NCBI GenBank assembly: GCA_027322565.1
Contig: DAHVRG010000167.1
Location: 1-6,308, forward strand
Origin: Georgenia sp.
GTDB taxonomy: Bacteria; Actinomycetota; Actinomycetes; Actinomycetales; Actinomycetaceae
Reading direction: 5' to 3'
Length of the DNA: 6,308 bases
In this document: positions 1 to 5,628 of the stretch, piece after piece
How the letters are laid out: the number at the start of each line of letters is the position of its first letter
How positions within the stretch are numbered: the stretch's first letter is position 1
Notes under the pieces: generated by a model
What the model was told of the DNA's origin: nothing
Database searches by the model: none
Seen by the model: only the letters and a program-made list of their open reading frames with translations
Translations under genes and position numbers: made by a program

Positions 1-355
1 CGGCATCGGCGGCGGCGGCGGCCACCGTCCGGGCGATCGCGGCCTCCCGCTCCATGAAGTCGCGCCCGGTCCCCATGGAGTGGACGAGGTAGAGGACGGT
101 GTGGACGTCGTGCATCGCCGCGCGGACCTGGTCGGCCGACTGCAGGTCCGCCTCGACGACCTCCGCCTCGTCGGCCCACGGCCGGGACGCGAGCCTGCTC
201 GGGTCGCGTGCACCCGCCCGCACCGTGAAGCCGGCAGCGACGAGCTCGGGGACCAGGCGGCCCCCGACGTACCCGGTCGCGCCGGTCACGAGGACGCGTC
301 GTCCCCGTCCGTCCGGCAGGGACAGGTCGAGGGGGGAGGTCGGTGGCGAGGTCAC
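1..355 (-). CDS. NAD(P)H-binding SDR/NmrA-type protein, 3' end missing
   Basis: The 118 visible residues are the N-terminal part; the gene runs off the left edge. After a 20-residue polar lead comes a Rossmann first strand and glycine-rich turn, TGATGYVGGRL (residues 24-34), typical of atypical (extended) SDRs that bind NAD(P)H. Residues 89-95 read YLVHSMG, followed by DFMEREAAIART; this pairing is characteristic of YbjT-like proteins that often carry a C-terminal DUF2867 domain, which would lie outside the window. The substrate is unknown for this group. The GTG at 355-353 is chosen because it gives the usual short lead before the first beta strand; only a weak GAG precedes it. The start is 46 nt downstream of the pdxH-like stop on the same strand, suggesting co-transcription. 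The family is fairly sure; the exact function is not assignable. Confidence 0.8.
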   Translation of the reverse strand, partial: MTSPPTSPLDLSLPDGRGRRVLVTGATGYVGGRLVPELVAAGFTVRAGARDPSRLASRPWADEAEVVEADLQSADQVRAAMHDVHTVLYLVHSMGTGRDFMEREAAIARTVAAAAADA

Positions 356-401
356 CCGCTCACGGTAGGTGCGGCCGGGGTGTGGCGCAGCGCCGGACGG
401 G

Positions 402-1025
402 TCACGGCTGCAGACGGCGCGCCGTCCAGCCCTCGCCCGACCTCGTGTAGGCGAGGCGGCGGTGGAGCCGACTCGTGCTCCCGACCCAGAACTCCAGTGT
501 CGACGGCGTGACCAGCCACGCCCGCCAGTCCGCCGGGCGGGTGAGCGCCGCACCGCTGCGCTCCAGCTCGAGCGCTGCCTGCTCGAGATCCGGTTCAGCG
601 GCGAGCGGCTCGCTCTGCCGGGAGACGATGGTGGCCGCCTGGGCGTCGCGGGCGCGCGCGTGGAAGATCCGGTCCGACGCGTCGTCGTCGAGCGGGGTGG
701 CCCGCCCGGTGAGGCGCACCTGCTGCATCGTCTCGCGCCAGTAGACCGCGATCGCCACCCGCGGGTCGCGTCTGATGTCCAGCCCCTTGGGGCTGTCGGC
801 GCTCGTGCCGAAGACGACGCCGGTGGCGGTGACCTCCTTGAGGGCCACGAAGCGGACGGACGGGGCGCCGTCCGGCCCGACGGTCGCCAGGCTCGCGGCC
901 AGGGCGTCCGGGATGTCCGCGGTGACGGCGGCGACGACCCAGCTGCGGAGCAGCGCCACGGGGTCCGCGGGTGGGTCGTCGAGCTCCGGGTGGTCGCCCG
1001 GAGTACCGCTGAGCGTCCCTGTCAC
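402..1025 (-). CDS. pdxH: PdxH-like pyridoxamine/pyridoxine 5'-phosphate oxidase
   Basis: A 207-residue cytosolic flavoprotein. PdxH uses FMN and oxygen to oxidise pyridoxamine- or pyridoxine-5'-phosphate to PLP. Family hallmarks visible are the split-barrel segment SVRFVALKEV (residues 56-65, with the Lys of the R-x-V-x-L-K block at 63), FGTSADSPKG (72-81), QQVRLTG (101-107), RDAQAATIVSRQS (126-138), EFWVG (178-182), the substrate-binding RLH at 186-188 and the closing RRLQP. The length is close to the E. coli enzyme (218). Positions matching E. coli Tyr129 and Ser137, which contact the phosphate of the product, appear to be Ile120 and Ala128, while Arg133 (Arg124 here) and the R-L-H are kept. 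The usual W-G-G-Y/F block is W-R-A-W (167-170). It may therefore be a true but divergent PdxH or a relative with another substrate. The GTG start is fixed by a strong AGGAGGT at 1037-1031, five bases upstream. The NAD(P)H-binding gene follows on the same strand. Confidence 0.82.
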   Translation of the reverse strand: MTGTLSGTPGDHPELDDPPADPVALLRSWVVAAVTADIPDALAASLATVGPDGAPSVRFVALKEVTATGVVFGTSADSPKGLDIRRDPRVAIAVYWRETMQQVRLTGRATPLDDDASDRIFHARARDAQAATIVSRQSEPLAAEPDLEQAALELERSGAALTRPADWRAWLVTPSTLEFWVGSTSRLHRRLAYTRSGEGWTARRLQP

Positions 1026-1030
1026 GGGTC

Positions 1031-1065
1031 ACCTCCTGGTGTCGCGGCTCGTGCGGCCCACGATA
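1031..1065 (-). promoter_or_regulatory. pdxH candidate -10 box and ribosome binding site
   Basis: On the minus strand TATCGT (1065-1060) fits the TAnnnT -10 pattern. A very strong Shine-Dalgarno, AGGAGGT, lies at 1037-1031, five bases before the GTG start at 1025, and is what supports that start. No convincing -35 hexamer is seen 16-18 bp upstream. Transcription would begin around 1053, giving a leader of about 28 nt. The SD is clear; the promoter call is weaker. Confidence 0.5.
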
Positions 1066-1110
1066 GGCGACAGGCGTGCGGCTCCGCGGGACTGGCGCTG
1101 CCCCCGCCAC

Positions 1111-1116
1111 TACATT
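1111..1116 (+). promoter_or_regulatory. nadE candidate -10 box, leaderless arrangement
   Basis: TACATT ends seven bases before the A of the nadE ATG at 1124. A transcript started from it would begin at or within a base or two of that ATG. No Shine-Dalgarno precedes the ATG; only a GGGG run sits three bases before it, too close to act as one. A -10 box placed directly before the start codon is the pattern of leaderless genes in actinobacteria. No good -35 element is visible. Confidence 0.5.
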
Positions 1117-1123
1117 GGGGCGA

Positions 1124-1969
1124 ATGACGGACAAGCAGCTCCAGTCGCAGATCATCGCCGCGCTCGAGGTCGTCGACCCCGGCACGTTCGACGCCGCTGC
1201 GGAGGCCGAGCGGCGCGTCGAGTTCCTCGCCCGCTACCTCCGGGACACCGGGGCCAAGGGGCTCGTCCTGGGGATCAGTGGCGGGGTCGACTCGACGGTG
1301 GCCGGCCGGCTCTGCCAGCTCGCCTGCGAACGCGTTCGCGAGAGCGGCGGGGAGGCGCGGTTCGTCGCCGTCCGGCTGCCCTACCGGGTGCAGAAGGACG
1401 AGGAGGACGCCGCCGCGGCGGTGGAGTTCATCGCCCCCGACGTCCTCGAGACCATCGACATCGGGCCCGCCACCGACGAGCTGTGGGACCAGATCCTCGC
1501 CTCGGCGACCCCGGTCACCGACGCCCGGGACGACTACCACAAGGGCAACGTCAAGGCGCGGCTGCGGATGACCGCCCAGTACGCCGTCGCCGGCGCTCGC
1601 GGGATGCTCGTCGTCGGCACGGACCAGGCCGCCGAGGCGGCGGTCGGCTTCTTCACGAAGCACGGCGACGGCGCTGCCGACGTGACGCCGCTGTTCGGGC
1701 TGCCCAAGCGGCGGGTGCGGGAGGTCGGGGTGCACCTCGGCACCCCGGAGGCGCTGGTGAACAAGGTCCCGACGGCGGACCTCGAGTCCGACAAGCCGAT
1801 GCTGCCGGACGAGGAGGCGCTCGGGGTGCGCTACGACGTCGTCGACGACTACCTCGAGGGCAAGGAGGTCCCCGCCGAGGACGAGGCCACGATCGTCGGC
1901 TGGTACCGCCGCACCGCGCACAAGCGGGCGCTGCCCGTGACACCCGACGGCTACCTCGGGCGCCGCTGA
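1124..1969 (+). CDS. nadE: Ammonia-dependent NAD+ synthetase
   Basis: A 281-residue cytosolic enzyme for the last step of NAD synthesis: deamido-NAD + ATP + ammonia to NAD + AMP + PPi (EC 6.3.1.5). The N-type ATP pyrophosphatase P-loop is GISGGVDST (residues 50-58). Other blocks matching E. coli NadE (275 aa) are RLPYRVQKDEEDA, the GTDQAAEA...GFFTKHGDG stretch that frames the deamido-NAD site, PTADLE, LPDEEALGV and the DDYLEGKEVP tail. There is no N-terminal nitrilase/glutaminase domain, so it should use free ammonia, or ammonia from a separate partner, and not glutamine. An in-frame GTG at 1076 would add 16 residues that do not resemble the family, so the ATG at 1124 is preferred; E. coli NadE likewise begins close before its Q-Q-I-I-x-A-L helix. 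It is divergent from pdxH and convergent with the DUF808 gene, with only 27 bp between stops. Confidence 0.96.
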   Translation: MTDKQLQSQIIAALEVVDPGTFDAAAEAERRVEFLARYLRDTGAKGLVLGISGGVDSTVAGRLCQLACERVRESGGEARFVAVRLPYRVQKDEEDAAAAVEFIAPDVLETIDIGPATDELWDQILASATPVTDARDDYHKGNVKARLRMTAQYAVAGARGMLVVGTDQAAEAAVGFFTKHGDGAADVTPLFGLPKRRVREVGVHLGTPEALVNKVPTADLESDKPMLPDEEALGVRYDVVDDYLEGKEVPAEDEATIVGWYRRTAHKRALPVTPDGYLGRR

Positions 1970-1996
1970 CGGCGGGCGCCGTGCCGGGGCCTCAGC

Positions 1997-2941
1997 TCAG
2001 TGGGCGGCCTTCTTCCGGCGCGGCACGAGGTGCATGACGAGGACGACCACGGCGCCGACCAGGAGCCCGACCACCGCCGAGGCGAGCGTGTCGACCAGCC
2101 AGGAGACGAACCCGCTCAGCCCACCGAGGCCGCCGGTGACCGTCTCCTGCAGCCGGTGCACGAGGTCGTACGGGGCATGCCAGCCCAGATCGTCGACGCC
2201 GGCGAGCAGGATGTGCCCACCGACCCAGAGCATCGCGACGACCCCGACGACGGAGAGCACGGCCAGCACCTTCGGCATCGCCTTGACGAGGAGCCGCCCC
2301 ACGCGTTGGGACAGGGCCGACTGCCGCTCGGCGAGGCGGAGCCCGATGTCGTCCATCTTGACGATGAGGGCGACGACCCCGTAGACGAGCGCGGTGATGG
2401 CGAGGGCGACGACGACGAGGATGAGCGCCCGGTTGAGCAGCGGTTCGTCGGCGACCTCGTTGAGCGCGATGACCATGATCTCGGCGGAGAGGATGAAGTC
2501 GGTGCGGATCGCGCTGCTGACCATCGTCTTCTCGTGGTCGGCACCCTTGACCGCCGCCGGTGCGGTCGTCTGCTCCCCGTGGTGCCCGCTGACGTACTCG
2601 TAGAGCTTCTCCGCCCCCTCGAAGCTGAGGTAGAGCCCGCCGACCATGAGGATCGGGGTGAGGAGCCAGGGGAGGAACTGGCTCAGCAGGAGGATCGCCG
2701 GGAGGATGAACAGGAGCTTGTTGCGAACCGACCCGGTCGCGATCCGCCGGATCATCGGCAGCTCGCGGTCGGCGGTGAAACCGTGGACGTACCGGGGTGT
2801 CACCGCGGTGTCGTCGATGACGACACCGACCGCCTTGGTGCTCGCGCGACCCGCTGCGGCGCCGATGTCGTCGACCGACGCCGCCGCGAGCTTGGCCAGC
2901 GCGGCGATGTCGTCGAGCAGCGCGGCGAGGCCACCGGCCAT
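1997..2941 (-). CDS. yedI: DUF808 (YedI-type) inner membrane protein
   Basis: A 314-residue membrane protein matching E. coli YedI along its length: the N-terminal LLDDIAALAKLAA (residues 8-20), RELPMI (59-64), the NKLLFILP entry into a long hydrophobic hairpin (about 74-108), the highly conserved AIRTDFILSAEI (144-155), LVYGVVALIVKMDDIGLRLAE (about 185-205) and a final hydrophobic segment (about 284-306) ending in a basic RRKKAAH tail. Further membrane spans are likely at about 170-194 and 221-249. The molecular function of this family is not established, and I see no catalytic motif. The start at 2941 has GGAAGG eight bases upstream. It is convergent with nadE and downstream of a small hypothetical gene on the same strand, with a candidate promoter of its own between them. 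Confidence 0.93.
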   Translation of the reverse strand: MAGGLAALLDDIAALAKLAAASVDDIGAAAGRASTKAVGVVIDDTAVTPRYVHGFTADRELPMIRRIATGSVRNKLLFILPAILLLSQFLPWLLTPILMVGGLYLSFEGAEKLYEYVSGHHGEQTTAPAAVKGADHEKTMVSSAIRTDFILSAEIMVIALNEVADEPLLNRALILVVVALAITALVYGVVALIVKMDDIGLRLAERQSALSQRVGRLLVKAMPKVLAVLSVVGVVAMLWVGGHILLAGVDDLGWHAPYDLVHRLQETVTGGLGGLSGFVSWLVDTLASAVVGLLVGAVVVLVMHLVPRRKKAAH

Positions 2942-2998
2942 GGGATCTGCCTTCCGTTCCAGCGGGCGCCGTACACCCGTGCCGCCGAGGTTCCAGCG

Positions 2999-3004
2999 AG
3001 CATA
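2999..3004 (-). promoter_or_regulatory. Candidate -10 box for the DUF808 gene
   Basis: On the minus strand TATGCT (3004-2999) matches the -10 consensus at four of six positions in a very GC-rich gap. It predicts a transcript start near 2992 and a leader of about 50 nt. The expected -35 position falls inside the palindrome at 3015-3031 and does not resemble TTGACA. If real, the DUF808 gene can be expressed independently of the small gene upstream. Confidence 0.4.
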
Positions 3005-3014
3005 GGACGAGCGG

Positions 3015-3031
3015 CGACGCGCGGCGCGTCG
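3015..3031. repeat. Perfect 7-bp-arm palindrome upstream of the DUF808 gene
   Basis: CGACGCG and its exact reverse complement CGCGTCG flank a 3-base centre. On the minus strand it lies 37 bp past the stop of the small gene and 11 bp upstream of the candidate -10 box. It covers the place where a -35 element would be. It could be an operator or a stem-loop ending the small gene's transcript; no T-run follows it, which argues against an intrinsic terminator. Confidence 0.45.
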
Positions 3032-3067
3032 GCAGGGGCAGGTAGCCGTCGGCCCGTGGCCCGCGCC

Positions 3068-3283
3068 CTACACCTGCGGTGCCAGCGCCGCCTCGACCTC
3101 CCGGGCAGCAGCGGGTGCCGGTGCCCGTTCCGGGACGGCCGGGTGCACGACGACCGGTTCGCCCCGGTCCAGCCGGTGACGGCGCCGGCGCAGCCTCGCC
3201 CGCTCGGCCGGCCAGGCCCGGCTCAGCTGCTCCCGCCGGTAGGCGGTCTCCGCGTCGAGGAACTCGCGTGTGTAGGCGAACAT
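3068..3283 (-). CDS. Small arginine-rich protein of unknown function
   Basis: A 71-residue protein I do not recognise. It begins MFAYTREFLDAETAYRREQL, an apparently helical segment rich in acidic and basic residues, followed by a strongly basic RARLRRRRHRLDR cluster (residues 28-40) and a proline/alanine-rich tail. About a fifth of the residues are arginine. There are no cysteines, signal peptide or membrane segment. Two tandem ATGs (3286 and 3283) are possible starts; GGAAAGG at 3296-3290 lies six bases from the second but only three from the first, so the second is preferred. The N-terminal pattern resembles short hypothetical proteins common in actinobacteria, but that is an impression from memory. 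It is divergent from mtr across 252 bp and upstream of the DUF808 gene on the same strand. Good start signals make it more likely a gene than chance. Confidence 0.6.
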   Translation of the reverse strand: MFAYTREFLDAETAYRREQLSRAWPAERARLRRRRHRLDRGEPVVVHPAVPERAPAPAAAREVEAALAPQV

Positions 3284-3361
3284 CATGATCCTTTCCGGTC
3301 ACGAGCCTTCGCCGACCGGGCGTTCACAGCCGGTGCACGTCGGTCACTCCCCGCGGCAGCC

Positions 3362-3404
3362 GGGAGTGCAGCCGTTTCGTCGCCGTTCACACCCAACCTA
3401 GACT
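3362..3404 (+). promoter_or_regulatory. Candidate mtr promoter region
   Basis: Two weak alternatives overlap in the gap before mtr. TAGACT (3399-3404) fits a housekeeping -10 box, with only a poor TTCGTC at 3376-3381 as -35. GGGAGT (3362-3367), 17 bases, then GTT (3385-3387) resembles the GGGAAT...GTT form of oxidative-stress ECF sigma factors (SigR/SigH), with one mismatch in the important AA pair. Either would give a long leader of roughly 130-140 nt. The rest of the 3284-3535 gap holds no gene I can support. Confidence 0.3.
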
Positions 3405-3413
3405 CGGTGTAAC
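3385..3413. repeat. Inverted repeat over the mtr -10 candidate
   Basis: The left arm reads GTTCACACC and the right arm GGTGTAAC. They are reverse complements apart from one extra C in the left arm (position 3388), and are separated by 12 bases that contain TAGACT and, on the other strand, TAGGTT. The placement over a possible promoter for either divergent gene suggests an operator. No regulator for it can be named. Confidence 0.35.
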
Positions 3414-3535
3414 CCTCACCCCTCCTGCGCACCCGTGCCGGGGAGGAGAGCCGCTGCCCGAGGCGCGCCTCCACGCGGTCCGACCGGGCACTGCCGGCCG
3501 CCCTCGCGGCGTGCGCGCAAGCCGATTGGAGCCCC

Positions 3536-4975
3536 ATGACCAGCGCTGCCCGAAGCACGGTGGTGGACGAGCAGACCCCCGCGACCGACATCGTCGTCGA
3601 CGCCCACTACGACCTCGTCATCATCGGCACCGGCTCGGGCAACTCGATCCCCGGGCCGGAGCTCGACGACCGGTCGATCGCCATCGTCGAGAAGGGCACG
3701 TTCGGCGGCACCTGCCTCAACGTCGGCTGCATCCCCACGAAGATGTACGTCTACGCCGCCGACGTCGCGCTCGAGGCGCGGCAGGCCGGCCGGCTGGGGC
3801 TGCAGGCCGACGTCTCCGTCGACTGGCCGAGCATCGTCGACCGAGTCTTCGAGCAGCGCATCGACCCCATCGCCACGAGCGGTGAGGCGTACCGGCGCGG
3901 GCCGCAGACCCCGAACATCGACGTGTACGACCAGCACGCGGTCTTCGTCGGGGAGCGCACCCTGCGGACGGGGCAGGGGACGGAGCAGAGGATCATCTCG
4001 GGGGACCAGGTGGTCATCGCCGCCGGCTCCCGGCCCTTCGTCCCGGAGGCGATCGCCGCGTCCGGGGTGCGCTACCACACCAACGAGGACATCATGCGGC
4101 TGCCCGAGCTGCCGAAGTCCCTCGTCATCATCGGCGGCGGGTACATCGCCATGGAGTTCGCCCACGTCTTCGACGCGCTCGGCACCGAGGTCACCATCGT
4201 CTCCCGCTCCCCGCTGCTGCGCCGGCTCGACAGCGACCTGCGCGAGCCGTTCAACGAGCTCGCCGCCGCGCGCTACGAGGTCCGCTCCGGCCGCACCGCG
4301 ATCGGGGCCGACGAGTCCGCCGACGGCGTGACCGTGCGGCTGGACGACGGCTCCAGCGTCACCGGCGAGGTGCTCCTCGTCGCGACCGGCCGCACCCCCA
4401 ACGGTGACCAGCTGGACCTCGCCTCCGGCGGCGTCGCGATGACGCCGGACGGCAGGGTGGAGGTCGACGAGTACGGCCGGTCCACCTCTGCCGCGGGCGT
4501 GTGGGCGCTGGGTGACGTCTCCTCGCCGTACATGCTCAAGCATGTCGCCAACGCCGAGATGCGCACCGTGCGCCACAACCTCCTCCACCCGGAGGACCTG
4601 CGCCCGCTGCCGCACGAGCACGTCCCCTCGGCGACGTTCACCCACCCCCAGATCGCGACCGTCGGCCTCACCGAGGAGGAGGCGCGGGCGCAGGGCTACG
4701 ACGTGACAGCCAAGGTGCAGCGCTACGCGGACGTCGCCTACGGCTGGGCGATGGAGGACACCACCGGCATCGCCAAGCTCGTCGCCGACCGCGCCACCGG
4801 CAAGCTGCTGGGCGCCCACTACATGGGGCCGCAGGCCGCCACCCTCATCCAGCAGATGATCACCGTCCTCGCCTTCGACCTGGACGTGCGCGAGGTCGCC
4901 ACCCGTCAGTACTGGATCCACCCCGCGCTGCCCGAGGTCACCGAGAACGCTCTCCTCGGCCTGGACTTCGACTAG
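3536..4975 (+). CDS. mtr: Mycothione reductase
   Basis: A 479-residue flavoprotein disulfide reductase that uses FAD and NADPH to reduce mycothiol disulfide to mycothiol in the cytosol, keeping the actinobacterial thiol pool reduced. In order: FAD-binding GTGSGN (residues 31-36), redox-active CLNVGC (Cys60, Cys65) in GTFGGTCLNVGCIPTKM, the NADPH-binding GGGYIAMEFAH (200-210) with Arg224 placed to meet the 2'-phosphate, ATGR (283-286), the second FAD contact ALGDVSS (324-330), YGWAMEDTTGI (402-412) and the catalytic HPALPE (His462, Glu467) in the dimer-interface domain. GTGSGNSI and YGWAMED match mycothione reductases such as that of M. tuberculosis rather than lipoamide or glutathione reductases. 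There are about 20 extra N-terminal residues compared with M. tuberculosis Mtr. The ATG is supported by GGAG at 3528-3531, four bases upstream, and no better internal start is seen. It is divergent from the small basic protein and convergent with the TetR gene. Confidence 0.96.
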   Translation: MTSAARSTVVDEQTPATDIVVDAHYDLVIIGTGSGNSIPGPELDDRSIAIVEKGTFGGTCLNVGCIPTKMYVYAADVALEARQAGRLGLQADVSVDWPSIVDRVFEQRIDPIATSGEAYRRGPQTPNIDVYDQHAVFVGERTLRTGQGTEQRIISGDQVVIAAGSRPFVPEAIAASGVRYHTNEDIMRLPELPKSLVIIGGGYIAMEFAHVFDALGTEVTIVSRSPLLRRLDSDLREPFNELAAARYEVRSGRTAIGADESADGVTVRLDDGSSVTGEVLLVATGRTPNGDQLDLASGGVAMTPDGRVEVDEYGRSTSAAGVWALGDVSSPYMLKHVANAEMRTVRHNLLHPEDLRPLPHEHVPSATFTHPQIATVGLTEEEARAQGYDVTAKVQRYADVAYGWAMEDTTGIAKLVADRATGKLLGAHYMGPQAATLIQQMITVLAFDLDVREVATRQYWIHPALPEVTENALLGLDFD

Positions 4976-5003
4976 ACGGTCGACGGCGCACCGCGCGGTC
5001 ACC

Positions 5004-5029
5004 CTCCTCCGGGGCCGCCCGGTGGAGTT
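5004..5029 (+). terminator. Stem-loop between mtr and the TetR gene
   Basis: Arms CTCCTCCGGG (5004-5013) and CCCGGTGGAG (5018-5027) pair over nine positions with one T/T mismatch and a GCCG loop, followed by TT. It starts 29 bp after the mtr stop and reaches almost to the stop of the convergent TetR gene. The very short T-run makes it a weak intrinsic terminator, but its position and GC-rich stem fit one. Confidence 0.45.
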
Positions 5030-5030
5030 G

Positions 5031-5627
5031 TCAGGCGACGGGCGCCGGGAGCAGCGCCCGCGCCGTCGCCGCCACGGCGGAGAGGGCGGGGTAGCCGGCG
5101 CCGTCACGCGCCTGGACCGACATCCCCTGCACCAGCGCCCCGATGGTGCGGGCGAGCCCCTCGGCGTCTGTCGTGGACGGGACCTCACCGGCCTCCTGGG
5201 CGGTGCGGATCCGCGCGAGGAGGCCGGCGAGGGCCTGCTCCCGCTCTGCCCGCACGACCGCCGCGGCGACCTCGGCGTGCCTGCCCGTGGCGAGCAGCCC
5301 GGTGGAGACGAGACAGCCGCGTCCGGGCTCGGTGGTGAACTCCCGGGCGGCCCGGTCGAGGAACTCGGCGATGCTCTGCGCGAAGGGCAGGTCGGGGTCC
5401 GGGGCGAACCCGTACCGCTGCTGGTAGCGCTGCACGGCGAGCTGGAAGAGGTGCTCCTTGGATGTGAACGCCCGGTAGAGCTGAGGTGCGGTGAGCCCGG
5501 TGGCCTCCTGGAGGAGCGTCACGCTCGCCCCTTCGTAGCCGTGCTCCCAGAACACGTGGAGGGCCCGTTCCAGTGCCTCCTCCGAGTCGAAGGTGCGTGG
5601 ACGCCCGACCTTGCGTGACGATTCCAT
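5031..5627 (-). CDS. TetR/AcrR-family transcriptional regulator
   Basis: A 198-residue one-component repressor-type protein. The N-terminal DNA-binding domain starts GRPRTFDSEEALERAL (residues 8-23) and has its helix-turn-helix at about 34-54, with the typical TGLTAPQLYRAFTSKEHLF. The C-terminal ligand domain contains GRGCLVSTG (102-110) and a QGMSVQARDGA stretch (167-177) seen in many TetR proteins of this subgroup; the ligand is unknown. Cys105 is the only cysteine. The ATG at 5627 has no Shine-Dalgarno but a TAGCAT box just upstream, suggesting a leaderless message. The gene is divergent from an SDR dehydrogenase gene across 55 bp, the classic layout for a TetR regulator and its target; autorepression and control of the SDR are inferred. 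Confidence 0.93.
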   Translation of the reverse strand: MESSRKVGRPRTFDSEEALERALHVFWEHGYEGASVTLLQEATGLTAPQLYRAFTSKEHLFQLAVQRYQQRYGFAPDPDLPFAQSIAEFLDRAAREFTTEPGRGCLVSTGLLATGRHAEVAAAVVRAEREQALAGLLARIRTAQEAGEVPSTTDAEGLARTIGALVQGMSVQARDGAGYPALSAVAATARALLPAPVA

Positions 5628-5628
5628 A

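Noticed and set aside
1959..1996. Terminator between nadE and the DUF808 gene
   Set aside because: Short stems exist (CGCCG/CGGCG around the nadE stop, and two GGCGCC copies), but they exclude each other in part and no T-run follows on either strand.
1992..3302. Long minus-strand frame of 436 codons spanning the DUF808 gene and the small gene
   Set aside because: Out of frame with the clear YedI-type protein; composition is Arg/Gly/Pro/His-rich with no family motifs, as expected of a spurious open frame in GC-rich DNA.
2000..3412. Plus-strand frame of 470 codons opposite the DUF808 gene
   Set aside because: Antisense shadow, rich in Asp/Glu/Arg/His with no recognisable domain; the opposite strand carries a well-supported gene.
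3421..3448. CTCCT/AGGAG pairing in the mtr leader as a possible riboswitch or SD-sequestering hairpin
   Set aside because: Only five base pairs, and the AGGAG is about 88 bases before the mtr start, so it is not its ribosome binding site.
3435..3539. GTG-initiated 34-codon leader peptide ending in a TGA that overlaps the mtr ATG
   Set aside because: The ATGA overlap is attractive for coupling, but the GTG has no ribosome binding site and the peptide is an Arg/Pro/Ala-rich chance-like sequence.
4990..4999. ACCGCGCGGT palindrome after mtr
   Set aside because: A 10-bp self-complementary GC-rich run with no loop; expected often by chance at this composition, and the hairpin at 5004-5027 is the better terminator candidate.
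3416..5188. Minus-strand frame of 590 codons opposite mtr
   Set aside because: Antisense of the mycothione reductase coding sequence; repetitive Val/Asp/Arg/Gly composition and no motifs. It is open only because stop codons are rare in this GC content.
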